From Rhodococcus sp. Leaf278 (GTDB lineage: Bacteria; Actinomycetota; Actinomycetes; Mycobacteriales; Mycobacteriaceae), in NCBI RefSeq assembly GCF_001426085.1, contig NZ_LMRR01000002.1:307879-371878 (forward strand): DNA of 64,000 nt. The letters run 5' to 3'. The notes beneath the pieces are model-generated. The model was given only the letters and a program-made list of their open reading frames with translations. It made no database searches and was not told where the DNA came from. The position numbers and the translations under genes are program-made. Below, piece by piece: positions 17,541 through 25,424 of this stretch. The stretch's first letter is position 1. Each line of letters begins with the position of its first letter.

Positions 17541-17966
17541 ATGGCAATCGAAGACGGACCCGACCAGACCTTGGACCCCAGTGAAAGCGTCGACTCCGAC
17601 GAGGTGCGCAACGACGACGGCGACACCGTGGTCGATCCCCCCGATCACTGGAGTGAGGCCAACAGCTTCGGCACCACCGCTCGCGAGGCCGCCGAGGGCG
17701 AGAGCCTGGACCTCAAGCTCAGCGAGGAAGAACCCGACATCGCGGTCGAAGAGGAGCTCGACCGCCCCATCACCGAGACCCCCGACGACGAGTTGACCGA
17801 GGAACTGGTCGATCACGTGATCGAGGAATCCGACGAGGATCCCGACATCGACTATGCGGAAGGCCAGCGTCAGGCCGAGATCGTCGAAGGCACTCTCGTC
17901 GAGGATCGTGGACGCAACCGCGGCCAGATCGACGGAACCCCCGAAGACGGCGGCCCGGTCACCTGA
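17541..17966 (+). CDS. Acidic DUF5709-type protein
   Basis: A 141-residue, very acidic soluble protein with no membrane segment (EELDRPITETPDDELTEELV). It resembles the actinobacterial DUF5709 family, whose function is unknown. The ATG at 17541 has TGAGGAA just upstream; the frame upstream to 17508 is probably untranslated. It is convergent with the methyltransferase gene, with only 3 bases between the stop codons and no hairpin. Confidence 0.75.
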   Translation: MAIEDGPDQTLDPSESVDSDEVRNDDGDTVVDPPDHWSEANSFGTTAREAAEGESLDLKLSEEEPDIAVEEELDRPITETPDDELTEELVDHVIEESDEDPDIDYAEGQRQAEIVEGTLVEDRGRNRGQIDGTPEDGGPVT

Positions 17967-17969
17967 TCG

Positions 17970-19097
17970 CTACCGTTGCTCGCTCGGACGTACCGAGCGG
18001 GCAACGGTGAATTTTCCGTTGCGTCCCATCAGATCGGTCGGCCCCACCGCATCGGCCAGTTCACGCCGATAGTTCAGGTGGGTGTTGAACACCGTCCACA
18101 TCTGCCCGCCCGGCCGGAGTACCCGCCCGGCTGCTGCGAAGAGCTTGCTCGCTCCGCCCGTGTGCACCGCGGCACCCTCGTGAAACGGCGGATTGCACAC
18201 CACCAGATCGACCGAATCAGGTTCGAAGGTGGACATCGCATCGTCCGCGATCACCGCCACCTGCGTCCCGTTCGCCTCCGCCGTTGCCGCTGCCGACGCG
18301 ATCGCTGCCGCCGAACGGTCGGTGGCGATCACCTCGAGATCGGGCCTCGTCCGAGCCAGCTCTGCTGCGAGAATTCCAGTGCCGCAACCCAAGTCGACGG
18401 CAGTGCGAGCTCGCGGCAACATCTTCGGGACGAACTCGAGCAGAAACCGGGTACCGATGTCCAGGCCTGCCCCCGCAAACACAGCGCCATGAGCCACGAC
18501 CGTCATGTCGATATCCGCGAGACGTTTGCTCACCGGGTAAGTCATGCCCGACGCCACCGCCCCGGTCGCGGTGAGCACTCGCGCTTTCTGCCGTCCGCGG
18601 CCGGCCGTGACGGTCGTGAAGGACCGTCGCAGCACGTCGTTCATGGCGGGGGTCATGTGTTTGTCTCGCCCACCTGCCAACACCACCACGTTCGCGGTGG
18701 CGTGCGCCGCGATGTGCTCGGCGATCTCGGTGAGCTCGGCCAGTCCTCGCGGCAGTTGCATCAGCACCGTGCCGACTCCGTCGAGTAGTTCGGCACCGAG
18801 TTCGTGCTGGGTGTACGAGCCGGTCATCGCAACCCGCGCAGCGTTCAGTTCGAGCGCCCGAACGCCGGTGACGGCGTCCTGATGGACCCGCACATCCGTG
18901 AAGCCAAGCGCCAAGGCACCCAAGGTGAGTGCACCGTAACGATCGCCGATCACCGCGATCGGTGCCGTTCTGTCGACTCCCGGACGCTCGTCGACGGTGT
19001 CGAGTACAAGGCGGTCCGCAGCGTCGACGGCATGGAGGTTGGGTGCCTCGGCGTCGGGCTCACGGCGCAAGGCGTCGAACAGTGTTTCATCGGGCAC
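17970..19097 (-). CDS. Class I methyltransferase, RsmC/RlmG type
   Basis: A 375-residue protein with two related domains, as in the RsmC/RlmG rRNA guanine-N2 methyltransferases. The N-terminal domain is degenerate. The C-terminal domain has the SAM loop VDLGCGTGILAAELA, the acidic ATDRSAAA after beta 2 and the target-base motif VVCNPPFHEGAAVH (NPPF). It probably modifies a guanine in 16S or 23S rRNA; which one cannot be decided here. I set the start at the GTG at 19097 (VPDETLFDALR). The open frame continues to 19178 but that part is the palindrome at 19139. Confidence 0.85.
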   Translation of the reverse strand: MPDETLFDALRREPDAEAPNLHAVDAADRLVLDTVDERPGVDRTAPIAVIGDRYGALTLGALALGFTDVRVHQDAVTGVRALELNAARVAMTGSYTQHELGAELLDGVGTVLMQLPRGLAELTEIAEHIAAHATANVVVLAGGRDKHMTPAMNDVLRRSFTTVTAGRGRQKARVLTATGAVASGMTYPVSKRLADIDMTVVAHGAVFAGAGLDIGTRFLLEFVPKMLPRARTAVDLGCGTGILAAELARTRPDLEVIATDRSAAAIASAAATAEANGTQVAVIADDAMSTFEPDSVDLVVCNPPFHEGAAVHTGGASKLFAAAGRVLRPGGQMWTVFNTHLNYRRELADAVGPTDLMGRNGKFTVARSVRPSEQR

Positions 19098-19138
19098 CCG
19101 AGGAGTATCCCACCGGCGTAGGCGCGCCCTGATTCCTT

Positions 19139-19178
19139 GTGCGCGTTTTGCGTAGCTGGAGGTACGCAAAACGCGCAC
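19139..19178. repeat. Intergenic palindrome, type A copy 2
   Basis: Perfect 16-bp arms GTGCGCGTTTTGCGTA (19139-19154) and complement (19163-19178), loop GCTGGAGG. The arms share GTGCGCGTTTTGC with the copy at 12606. It lies between the divergent methyltransferase gene and a small plus-strand gene, so it is upstream of both and cannot be their terminator. Confidence 0.7.
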
Positions 19179-19237
19179 GACCGGCCCTGTCCGCGCGGCG
19201 AGTGGCTATTGAGCTCGACTAGGGGCATGCTCGGGGA

Positions 19238-19360
19238 ATGGAACACAAGGACAAGAACGAGGCACTCTTCAGCCATCCCGACGATGCCTCGACCGACGCG
19301 CACGCCGAATCGTCCAAGCCTGCCGTCTACACCGCCCTGTTCAGCGGCACCAACGAGTAG
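19238..19360 (+). CDS. Small hydrophilic protein, 40 residues
   Basis: Short frame starting MEHKDKNEALFSH and ending TALFSGTNE, with GGGG 2-5 bases before the ATG. The composition is polar, without Cys or a membrane segment. It is convergent with the peroxiredoxin gene (15 bases between the stop codons). No family is recognised. Codons have high GC third positions, as in real genes here. Confidence 0.5.
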   Translation: MEHKDKNEALFSHPDDASTDAHAESSKPAVYTALFSGTNE

Positions 19361-19375
19361 CGACGCCCTTCGCAG

Positions 19376-19900
19376 TCACGACAGATAACGCAGGTATTCC
19401 AGGGCCTTGGTCGCATGCACGTGACCACGTTCGCTTTGCACGACCATCCGCACCACACGGTGCCGATCGATCACGAATGTCGTCCGCTTCACGGACAGCA
19501 ACTGCCGCAGATACCCACGGTCGGCCGCATGAGCCCGCCCGCGTTCGAGCTCACGAAGCCGACGCCGCCGGGTGAACCACCCACCTCGCCGCACTCCGAA
19601 CTGTTCGGCAACCCCGCCGTCGGAATCGGACAGCAAAGGAAAGTCGAACGATCTCTGCAGTGCGAAATGCTGATTCTTGTCGCGGGTGTCGGTGCTGATC
19701 CCGACTCGCTGCGCACCGAATCTGCTGAATTCTGTTCCGAGATCCCGGAAATGGCAGGCCTCGGCGGTGCAGATCGGACTGTTGGCCGCCGGATAGAAGA
19801 ACAGCACCACCGGGCCCGATGCCGTCAGCTCGGAGAGAGCACGGTGTTCACCCGAATGATCCGGAAGCTCGAAATCCGGTGCCGTCTGTCCGATTCGCAT
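19376..19900 (-). CDS. Peroxiredoxin, Bcp/PrxQ type
   Basis: AhpC/TSA thioredoxin-fold peroxidase of 174 residues. The active site FFYPAANSPICTAEAC has the peroxidatic Cys at 44 and a resolving Cys at 49 (C-x4-C), the PrxQ arrangement, with Ser in place of the usual Thr three residues before Cys44. An Arg-rich insertion at about 105-130 (GGWFTRRRRLRELERG) is unusual. It reduces hydroperoxides at the expense of thioredoxin. It is 17 bases downstream of the phosphatase gene on the same strand and may share its transcript. Confidence 0.85.
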   Translation of the reverse strand: MRIGQTAPDFELPDHSGEHRALSELTASGPVVLFFYPAANSPICTAEACHFRDLGTEFSRFGAQRVGISTDTRDKNQHFALQRSFDFPLLSDSDGGVAEQFGVRRGGWFTRRRRLRELERGRAHAADRGYLRQLLSVKRTTFVIDRHRVVRMVVQSERGHVHATKALEYLRYLS

Positions 19901-19917
19901 GACGGAGAGGGTACCGC

Positions 19918-20685
19918 TCAGTCCTGTACCAATTCGGCGACAAGTCGTCCTCGCAGGTGTTCGTCGATACCCAGGTGACTCAGATACCCCTCGAAAGACC
20001 CGTGACGGGACGTCACAGCCTGCATTCCGCGCTCCAGGTAGGACGCTCGGACTCCCAGCAACGCCGTCCCGGGCACGTCGGCGTCATCGATACCCGCCCA
20101 CGTCCGCCGCACATGGGCGAGCAACGGCTCCACTGCAGCATTGCTGGCGAGGTAATCAGCAAGGATCTCGTCCTCGCTCACTCCGACGGCCCGCAGCACA
20201 GTCGCGACCGTCCACCCGGCCCGATCCTTACCTGCGGCGCAGTGCACCAGAACCCCGCCCCGTCCGGCGGCAACAGCCTCGACCACATGCTTGATCGCGT
20301 GCGCTGCCCCGGGCAACACCGGATACGTTGCGTACGAGCGGTGCAGGTAGTCGACCTGACTCTGTTCGTCGTGGATAGGGGCCTCGTGCGGAGCGCGGTC
20401 ACCGGTGTCGTCGCGGAACGGCATCGAGATCGACTGCACGCCGTCCGGAACTCTGTCGACACCACTTCGTACGATCTCGGAATTACCGCGAAGGTCGAAC
20501 ACGGTGCGTATGCCCAGATCGAGGACGGCTCGTTGTCCACTCTCGGTGAGAGCACTCAATTCCGATGCGCGATAGAACTTTCCGGGCCGGATCTTCGAGC
20601 CGTCGACGGTACGGACACCGCCGAGGTCTCGAAAGTTCCAGGCCCCGTCGAGCGCGAACTGGTTGTGCACACGGGCGTCGGGCAT
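19918..20685 (-). CDS. PtpB-like protein-tyrosine/lipid phosphatase
   Basis: A 255-residue phosphatase related to mycobacterial PtpB. The N-terminus begins with the family pattern WNFRDLGGVRT. The P-loop HCAAGKDRAGW has nucleophile C149 and R155 (C-x5-R); the Lys-Asp inside the loop is typical of the PtpB group with broad phosphotyrosine and phosphoinositide activity. No signal peptide is present. PtpB of M. tuberculosis acts on host targets, but this environmental homologue may act on cell-internal substrates. The peroxiredoxin gene follows closely. Confidence 0.88.
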   Translation of the reverse strand: MPDARVHNQFALDGAWNFRDLGGVRTVDGSKIRPGKFYRASELSALTESGQRAVLDLGIRTVFDLRGNSEIVRSGVDRVPDGVQSISMPFRDDTGDRAPHEAPIHDEQSQVDYLHRSYATYPVLPGAAHAIKHVVEAVAAGRGGVLVHCAAGKDRAGWTVATVLRAVGVSEDEILADYLASNAAVEPLLAHVRRTWAGIDDADVPGTALLGVRASYLERGMQAVTSRHGSFEGYLSHLGIDEHLRGRLVAELVQD

Positions 20686-20731
20686 GATCTCGACTGTATA
20701 GAACGGAGGCTGCGAACAAACGTAGCTGGGC

Positions 20732-21304
20732 TCAAGCGCGGGGAACCAGCCACTTCCGCAGCCGGGAGGTGACGAACGGCATCACCACGTACACCATCAA
20801 CGGTGTGCACATCATCACCACGACCGCCGTTCGCAGGGCCACGTTCAACCCCGTCAAATGCGGAGTCAGGACGATGTTGACCAACAAGCTGACGGCATAG
20901 AACGCCACACCGATCGAGATCGCCTGCTTCCAGCGGGGCGGCGGACCACCGATCACTCGAACTGCGTCGGTCAGATTGGACTGCGGCTCGAACCATCCCT
21001 CCACGCCGGAAAGCCGATGTGTTGCAACGTCGTCGGCGATAGGGCGACCGCTGCTGAGCCAACTGCGTCGAGAGTCCGAGTGCAGCCACGCGTCGAGGTG
21101 GTCGTGGGTCTCGAACCGGTACACCACGTGGTAGTCGTTGGATCCGCCGGAACTGCGCAGCCAGCCACCACCGAGGAAGCCGGGGAAAGTGCGGACGAGA
21201 TCGATACCGCGATCGGTCCATTCGACGAAATCTGCTTCGTATCCCTCGCGAACGCACCGCGCGACCGAGGTGGTGACGTGATCGAGCGTGTCCGTCGTGG
21301 TCAT
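20732..21304 (-). CDS. ABM-domain membrane protein
   Basis: A 190-residue protein. The N-terminal half resembles the antibiotic-biosynthesis-monooxygenase (dimeric alpha-beta barrel) fold, with GFLGGGWLRSSGGSNDYHVVYRFET. Two hydrophobic segments (about 130-180) follow, so the domain is tethered to the membrane. Similar ABM-TM proteins are widespread and uncharacterised. I chose the ATG at 21304 (MTTTDTLDHV). It is divergent from the Lrp-type regulator, which may control it. Confidence 0.75.
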   Translation of the reverse strand: MTTTDTLDHVTTSVARCVREGYEADFVEWTDRGIDLVRTFPGFLGGGWLRSSGGSNDYHVVYRFETHDHLDAWLHSDSRRSWLSSGRPIADDVATHRLSGVEGWFEPQSNLTDAVRVIGGPPPRWKQAISIGVAFYAVSLLVNIVLTPHLTGLNVALRTAVVVMMCTPLMVYVVMPFVTSRLRKWLVPRA

Positions 21305-21400
21305 GCGGTACCCCTTCTGCACGTGTTCGTCTCGGCTTGTCTGTTCTACACAGAGTGCGGGTCAGTGGACCAGCTTTCAAATCAGAGACACAAATGTAGA

Positions 21401-21417
21401 TGTATGGCTCATATACA
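21401..21417. promoter_or_regulatory. AT-rich inverted repeat upstream of the Lrp gene
   Basis: TGTAT-N7-ATACA in an AT-rich patch, about 58-74 bases before the Lrp start and between divergent genes. Lrp/AsnC operators are often short AT-rich dyads, so autoregulation is plausible. It could also be a promoter element. Confidence 0.35.
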
Positions 21418-21474
21418 TGCCTCCTGTGGCATTCTGTCCATGAAGACCCCCCATGGACGACCTGGAGTGGACGG

Positions 21475-21981
21475 ATGGCAGAGACCGAGTACGAGCTCGA
21501 CGACGTGGATCGACGCATCGTCACCGAACTGAGCCGCGACGGCCGAATGTCCATGCGCGCCTTGGCCGAGGCAACCCACATCTCCCGTGCCCACGCCTAC
21601 GTGCGCGTCGACCGCCTCCTCGACGAGGGCGTCATCGAGGGGTTCACCGCACGCATCGACTACGAGAAGGCCGGAGTCGGCGCATCCGCCTATGTGGCTC
21701 TGTCCATTCGGCAGGATTCGTGGCGTGCCGTGGCCGACGACCTGAGTACCTATCCGTTCGTCGAGCACGTCAGCTTGATGGGTGGTGATTTCGATGCGCT
21801 CGTTCTGGTCCGCGCTCCCGACACATCGGCGCTCCGACATTTGGTGCTCGACAAGTTGCAGGGACTGGACGGGATACTGTCGACCCGAACCTGGCTGATC
21901 TTCGACGAGGCGGTCGGCCCCGGCGCTCAATGGACCTCCGAGCCGAAAATCAACCAGCCGAAGAACGGGAGAACTCGATGA
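21475..21981 (+). CDS. Lrp/AsnC-family regulator
   Basis: Transcription regulator of 168 residues. The N-terminal helix-turn-helix (MSMRALAEATHISRAHAYVRVDRLLDEGVI) is followed by a RAM ligand-binding domain (GGDFDALVLVRAPD). The ATG at 21475 has GGAGTGG upstream. Its TGA overlaps the ATG of the FAD dehydrogenase gene (ATGA), a strong sign that it senses the amino acid that enzyme uses. An extra polar tail (SEPKINQPKNGRTR) follows the RAM domain. Confidence 0.88.
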   Translation: MAETEYELDDVDRRIVTELSRDGRMSMRALAEATHISRAHAYVRVDRLLDEGVIEGFTARIDYEKAGVGASAYVALSIRQDSWRAVADDLSTYPFVEHVSLMGGDFDALVLVRAPDTSALRHLVLDKLQGLDGILSTRTWLIFDEAVGPGAQWTSEPKINQPKNGRTR

Positions 21982-23123
21982 GCACGTCTGCTCACGACAC
22001 GCCTACCACCGATGTACTGGTTGTCGGCGGCGGAATCGGGGGTGTCTCGCTCGGATACGAACTCGCGATCGATCACCGAGTCACCCTGCTCGAGCGCGAG
22101 GACACTCTGGCCTTCCATACCACCGGACGCTCGGCTGCTCTGTTTCTGGAAACCTACGGCAACAACACGATTCGCGCTCTCACGACGGCCAGCCGTGACT
22201 TCCTGGAGAATCCGCCGGAGCACTTTCGATCCGAACTGCTCGCCCCGCGCCCCCTGCTGCAGTTCGCGTCCACCGGACGAGGCGACGCAATCGAGGCGAT
22301 GTACGCCGACGTCAGCCGATTGACACCCGACGCACAACTGGTCTCACCTACTGACGCGCGCACGTTCTTTCCGCCGCTGCGCCCCGAACTGATCGATTGC
22401 GCTCTGTACGAGCCGCATTCGATGGAAGTCGACGTGCATGCACTGCATCAGGGCTACGTGCGGGGACTCCGCGATCGAGGTGGGCGTGTCCACACCGGGA
22501 CCGAGGTGAGGTCGCTGAGGCGCATCGACGGCCTGTGGCACGCGCACACCACCGACGGGTCTGTCCACACTGCTCCACTCGTCGTCGACGCCGCGGGCGC
22601 ATGGGCGGATGTCCTCGGAGCGATGGCGGGTGCCGAGCCCATCGGACTCGTGCCGATGCGTCGTTCGGTGTTCATGGTGGCTGCACCGGACGGTCTCGAT
22701 ACCGCGCACCTGGCGACCTTGAGCGACATCGACGAGAAGTTCTACATCAAACCTGAAGGCGCACAACTGTTGTGCTCGCCTGCGGACGAGACGCCCACCG
22801 AGCCGAGCGATGCCCGCCCGGACGAGTTGGAGATCGCCCGGGCGTTCGACGACATTGCCGAGGCGACCACGTTGACCGCCCGGCACGTGCGGTCGTCCTG
22901 GGCCGGCTTGCGCAGCTTCGTGCCCGACCGAACGCCGGTCGTCGGATTCGATCCGAACATCGAGGGTTTCTTCTGGTGCGCCGGTCAGGGTGGGTACGGA
23001 ATTCAGACGTGCGCGGCACTGGCCCGAGTGGGGGCTGCACTGCTTCGTCGAGAACCTCTGCCGGTCGATGTGACCGAGCGCGGACTACGGGCAGCCGACC
23101 TGGATCCGCAGCGCTTCCGGTGA
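21978..23123 (+). CDS. FAD-dependent amino acid dehydrogenase, DAO family
   Basis: A 381-residue flavoprotein of the D-amino-acid oxidase/glycine oxidase superfamily. The dinucleotide site is VLVVGGGIGGVSLGYELA. The C-terminal block IEGFFWCAGQGGYGIQTCAA closely resembles the FAD-proximal loop of D-arginine dehydrogenase (DauA), so oxidation of a D-amino acid, perhaps a basic one, to the 2-oxo acid is the best guess. Translation is coupled to the Lrp-type regulator upstream. It ends before the palindrome at 23140. Confidence 0.8.
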   Translation: MSTSAHDTPTTDVLVVGGGIGGVSLGYELAIDHRVTLLEREDTLAFHTTGRSAALFLETYGNNTIRALTTASRDFLENPPEHFRSELLAPRPLLQFASTGRGDAIEAMYADVSRLTPDAQLVSPTDARTFFPPLRPELIDCALYEPHSMEVDVHALHQGYVRGLRDRGGRVHTGTEVRSLRRIDGLWHAHTTDGSVHTAPLVVDAAGAWADVLGAMAGAEPIGLVPMRRSVFMVAAPDGLDTAHLATLSDIDEKFYIKPEGAQLLCSPADETPTEPSDARPDELEIARAFDDIAEATTLTARHVRSSWAGLRSFVPDRTPVVGFDPNIEGFFWCAGQGGYGIQTCAALARVGAALLRREPLPVDVTERGLRAADLDPQRFR

Positions 23124-23139
23124 GAGGCGCTGCGGGCCA

Positions 23140-23181
23140 CGTGCACGAAAACTCGACCGGTACTACGAAGTTCCACGCACG
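23140..23181. repeat. Imperfect intergenic palindrome, type C
   Basis: CGTGCACGAAAACT on the left pairs imperfectly with AGTTCCACGCACG on the right; the TACGAAGTTCC section equals the right arm of the hairpin at 6568, and the CGCACGACC end equals that of the palindrome at 19139. It lies between the convergent FAD dehydrogenase and TetR genes and may terminate both. Confidence 0.5.
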
Positions 23182-23190
23182 ACCAGCGGC

Positions 23191-23808
23191 TCAGCCGGAG
23201 ACGACACGTCGCAGATCGTTCACCGTGGTTCGGTAGATGTCCACCAGGTCGGCGTCCTGCCCGCCGTCGACGCGCTCGGCCCAGTCGTCGAACGCGATTC
23301 GCATGGCCATCCCGGACCCCTCGACCAGCAGCCTTGCGTAAGAACGTGATTCGTGGCCACCGATCTTGGCGGCCACAGAATCGGTGACGCGGCACAGAGT
23401 CATGGCGTCGGCCGCGAATGCGGCGGCCCGCAGATGGTCGTCGCGACCGATCAACCGCCGGGTACGCAGGAGACGATCCCTCGCCTCGTAGGGTGCAGCG
23501 GAAAATCGTTCGACGGATCGCTCGTACAGTGCTTCGATCGCGGTGAGGGTGACGCCTTCCGGTGCCGTCGACGCCAGCCAGGCGTCGAAGTCGAGCTCGA
23601 ACTCGGGAGCGAGGCCGAGAACGGATTCCTCCTTGGACGCAAAACTACGAAAGAACGTGCTCGGCGATACACCGGCCCGGCGTGCGATCTGGTCGACTGT
23701 CGTCGCAGCGCAGCCCTGTGTCTCGAACAGATCGAGCGCGGCACGGGTGATCTCGAGAAGGGTTTCGCGACGACGTCGCTCTCGCAGATCCGGTACTCGA
23801 TCGCTCAT
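23191..23808 (-). CDS. TetR-family repressor
   Basis: A 205-residue regulator with an N-terminal TetR helix-turn-helix (CAATTVDQIARRAGVSPSTFFRSFASKEE) and an all-helical C-terminal ligand domain. The ATG at 23808 has GGAGGACG directly upstream, better than the ATG at 23829. It is divergent from the 14-segment drug exporter gene across about 145 bases that hold a perfect palindrome, the standard layout for a ligand-released repressor of an efflux pump. Confidence 0.9.
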   Translation of the reverse strand: MSDRVPDLRERRRRETLLEITRAALDLFETQGCAATTVDQIARRAGVSPSTFFRSFASKEESVLGLAPEFELDFDAWLASTAPEGVTLTAIEALYERSVERFSAAPYEARDRLLRTRRLIGRDDHLRAAAFAADAMTLCRVTDSVAAKIGGHESRSYARLLVEGSGMAMRIAFDDWAERVDGGQDADLVDIYRTTVNDLRRVVSG

Positions 23809-23868
23809 CGTCCTCCGTTCATCGGTCACTCGCCCATTCCGCTGTCAACATACCAGTGATTTTCAAGT

Positions 23869-23883
23869 TGACAGTCACTGTCA
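23869..23883. promoter_or_regulatory. Palindromic operator between tetR and MFS
   Basis: Perfect palindrome TGACAGT-C-ACTGTCA in the divergent promoter region. On the plus strand the sequence TTGACA (23868-23873) overlaps it and could serve as a -35 element. A TetR dimer bound here would block the exporter promoter and possibly its own. Confidence 0.6.
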
Positions 23884-23953
23884 GAATGGTTCAAGCTGTC
23901 TTGGTAAGAGTCAGCTCCACAATTAGCACCCATAACCCGAAAGTTCTCGCCAC

Positions 23954-25423
23954 ATGACCACATCTGACATCGACCGGAAACCCGACGCGCAACTCGCTCC
24001 GGGCAGCAAGTTACTGATCGGCATCCTTGTCATCGCGGCGTTCGTCATGATCCTCAACGAAACGATCATGAGCGTGGCGCTGCCCACCCTGATGGTCGAC
24101 CTGAACATCTCAGCGACGACGGCGCAGTGGCTCACCACCGGATTTCTGCTGACGATGGCGGTCGTCATCCCCGTCACCGGCTTCCTGTTCCAGCGCTTCA
24201 CTCTGCGTCAGGTGTTCGTAGCGGCCATGACGCTGTTCACCGTCGGCACTCTGCTCGCTGCTTCAGCGCCGGGCTTCGAGATGCTCCTGCTCGGACGCAT
24301 CACCCAGGCCAGCGGCACGGCGATCATGTTGCCGCTGTTGATGACCACCGTCCTCACTGTGGTTCCAGCGCACAAGCGCGGCGCGATGATGGGTGTGATC
24401 TCCATCGTCATCGCTGTGGCACCCGCGATCGGTCCGACGATCTCGGGAGTCATCCTCGATTCGCTGGACTGGCGTTGGATGTTCTGGCTCGTACTTCCGA
24501 TCGCACTCATCGCGTTCGCCATCGGAACCACTCTGGTGAAGAACGTGACCGAGACAAGTCGGCCGTCGTTCGATCCAGCCTCGGTCGTATTGTCCGCGTT
24601 GGCTTTCGGCGGCATCGTCTACGGCTTGAGCAGCCTCGGCCACTCGGCCGAGGAGTCCGTGGTGCCGGTATGGCTGCCGCTGATCGTCGGCATCGTCGCA
24701 TTGGTGGTGTTCGTTCTCCGGCAGGTCTCGCGTCAGGAGCGGGGTGGCGCGTTGCTGGATATGCGTCCGTTCCGCACTCCCACCTTCAGTATCGGGCTCG
24801 GCATGATCGCGATTTCGATGATGGCCTTGTTCGGAGCACTGATCCTGCTACCGATGTATCTGCAGAACGTCCGCGGACTCGACACTCTCGACACCGGACT
24901 GATGCTGCTCCCCGGCGGACTGCTCATGGGGCTGCTCGCACCGTTCGTCGGGCGCATCTTCGATCGAATCGGGCCGCGTCCCTTGGTCATTCCCGGTGCA
25001 ATGGTGGTGAGCGGCGCACTGTGGTCGATGACCGTGCTGGACGCGCAGACTGCATTGCCGCTCGTGATCGGTATCCACATGTTGCTCTCGGCGGGCCTGG
25101 CTCTCATCATGACGCCGCTCATGACCTCGTCGCTGGGATCGCTACCCACCCAGCTGTACTCGCACGGCAGTGCCATCTTCAGCACGGTTCAGCAGCTGGC
25201 CGGTGCTGCCGGTACCGCACTGTTCGTCACCGTGATGTCCAACACGGCGGCAGCCGAAATCGCCGACGGCGCAACCACTGCGAGTGGCTCGGAGGCCGGT
25301 ATCCACACTGCCTTCCTCTACGGCGGGGCAGTATCACTGGTGGCAGTCGCCGCGTCGTTCTTCATCCGGGCACCGGCACGCAGCGACAGCGATGCGCCCA
25401 TCCCCGCACAATCGGTTCACTAG
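23954..25423 (+). CDS. MFS drug exporter, DHA2 (EmrB/QacA) type
   Basis: Permease of 489 residues with about 14 hydrophobic segments. It has the family start LNETIMSVALPTLMVDL, antiporter motif C around APAIGPTISGVILD, and a proline- and glycine-rich middle typical of DHA2 proton-driven exporters. It likely expels hydrophobic cations or antibiotics. It is divergent from its probable TetR repressor. Its stop lies 1 base from the stop of the fused E1 gene on the other strand, with no terminator hairpin seen between. Confidence 0.9.
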   Translation: MTTSDIDRKPDAQLAPGSKLLIGILVIAAFVMILNETIMSVALPTLMVDLNISATTAQWLTTGFLLTMAVVIPVTGFLFQRFTLRQVFVAAMTLFTVGTLLAASAPGFEMLLLGRITQASGTAIMLPLLMTTVLTVVPAHKRGAMMGVISIVIAVAPAIGPTISGVILDSLDWRWMFWLVLPIALIAFAIGTTLVKNVTETSRPSFDPASVVLSALAFGGIVYGLSSLGHSAEESVVPVWLPLIVGIVALVVFVLRQVSRQERGGALLDMRPFRTPTFSIGLGMIAISMMALFGALILLPMYLQNVRGLDTLDTGLMLLPGGLLMGLLAPFVGRIFDRIGPRPLVIPGAMVVSGALWSMTVLDAQTALPLVIGIHMLLSAGLALIMTPLMTSSLGSLPTQLYSHGSAIFSTVQQLAGAAGTALFVTVMSNTAAAEIADGATTASGSEAGIHTAFLYGGAVSLVAVAASFFIRAPARSDSDAPIPAQSVH

Positions 25424-25424
25424 G

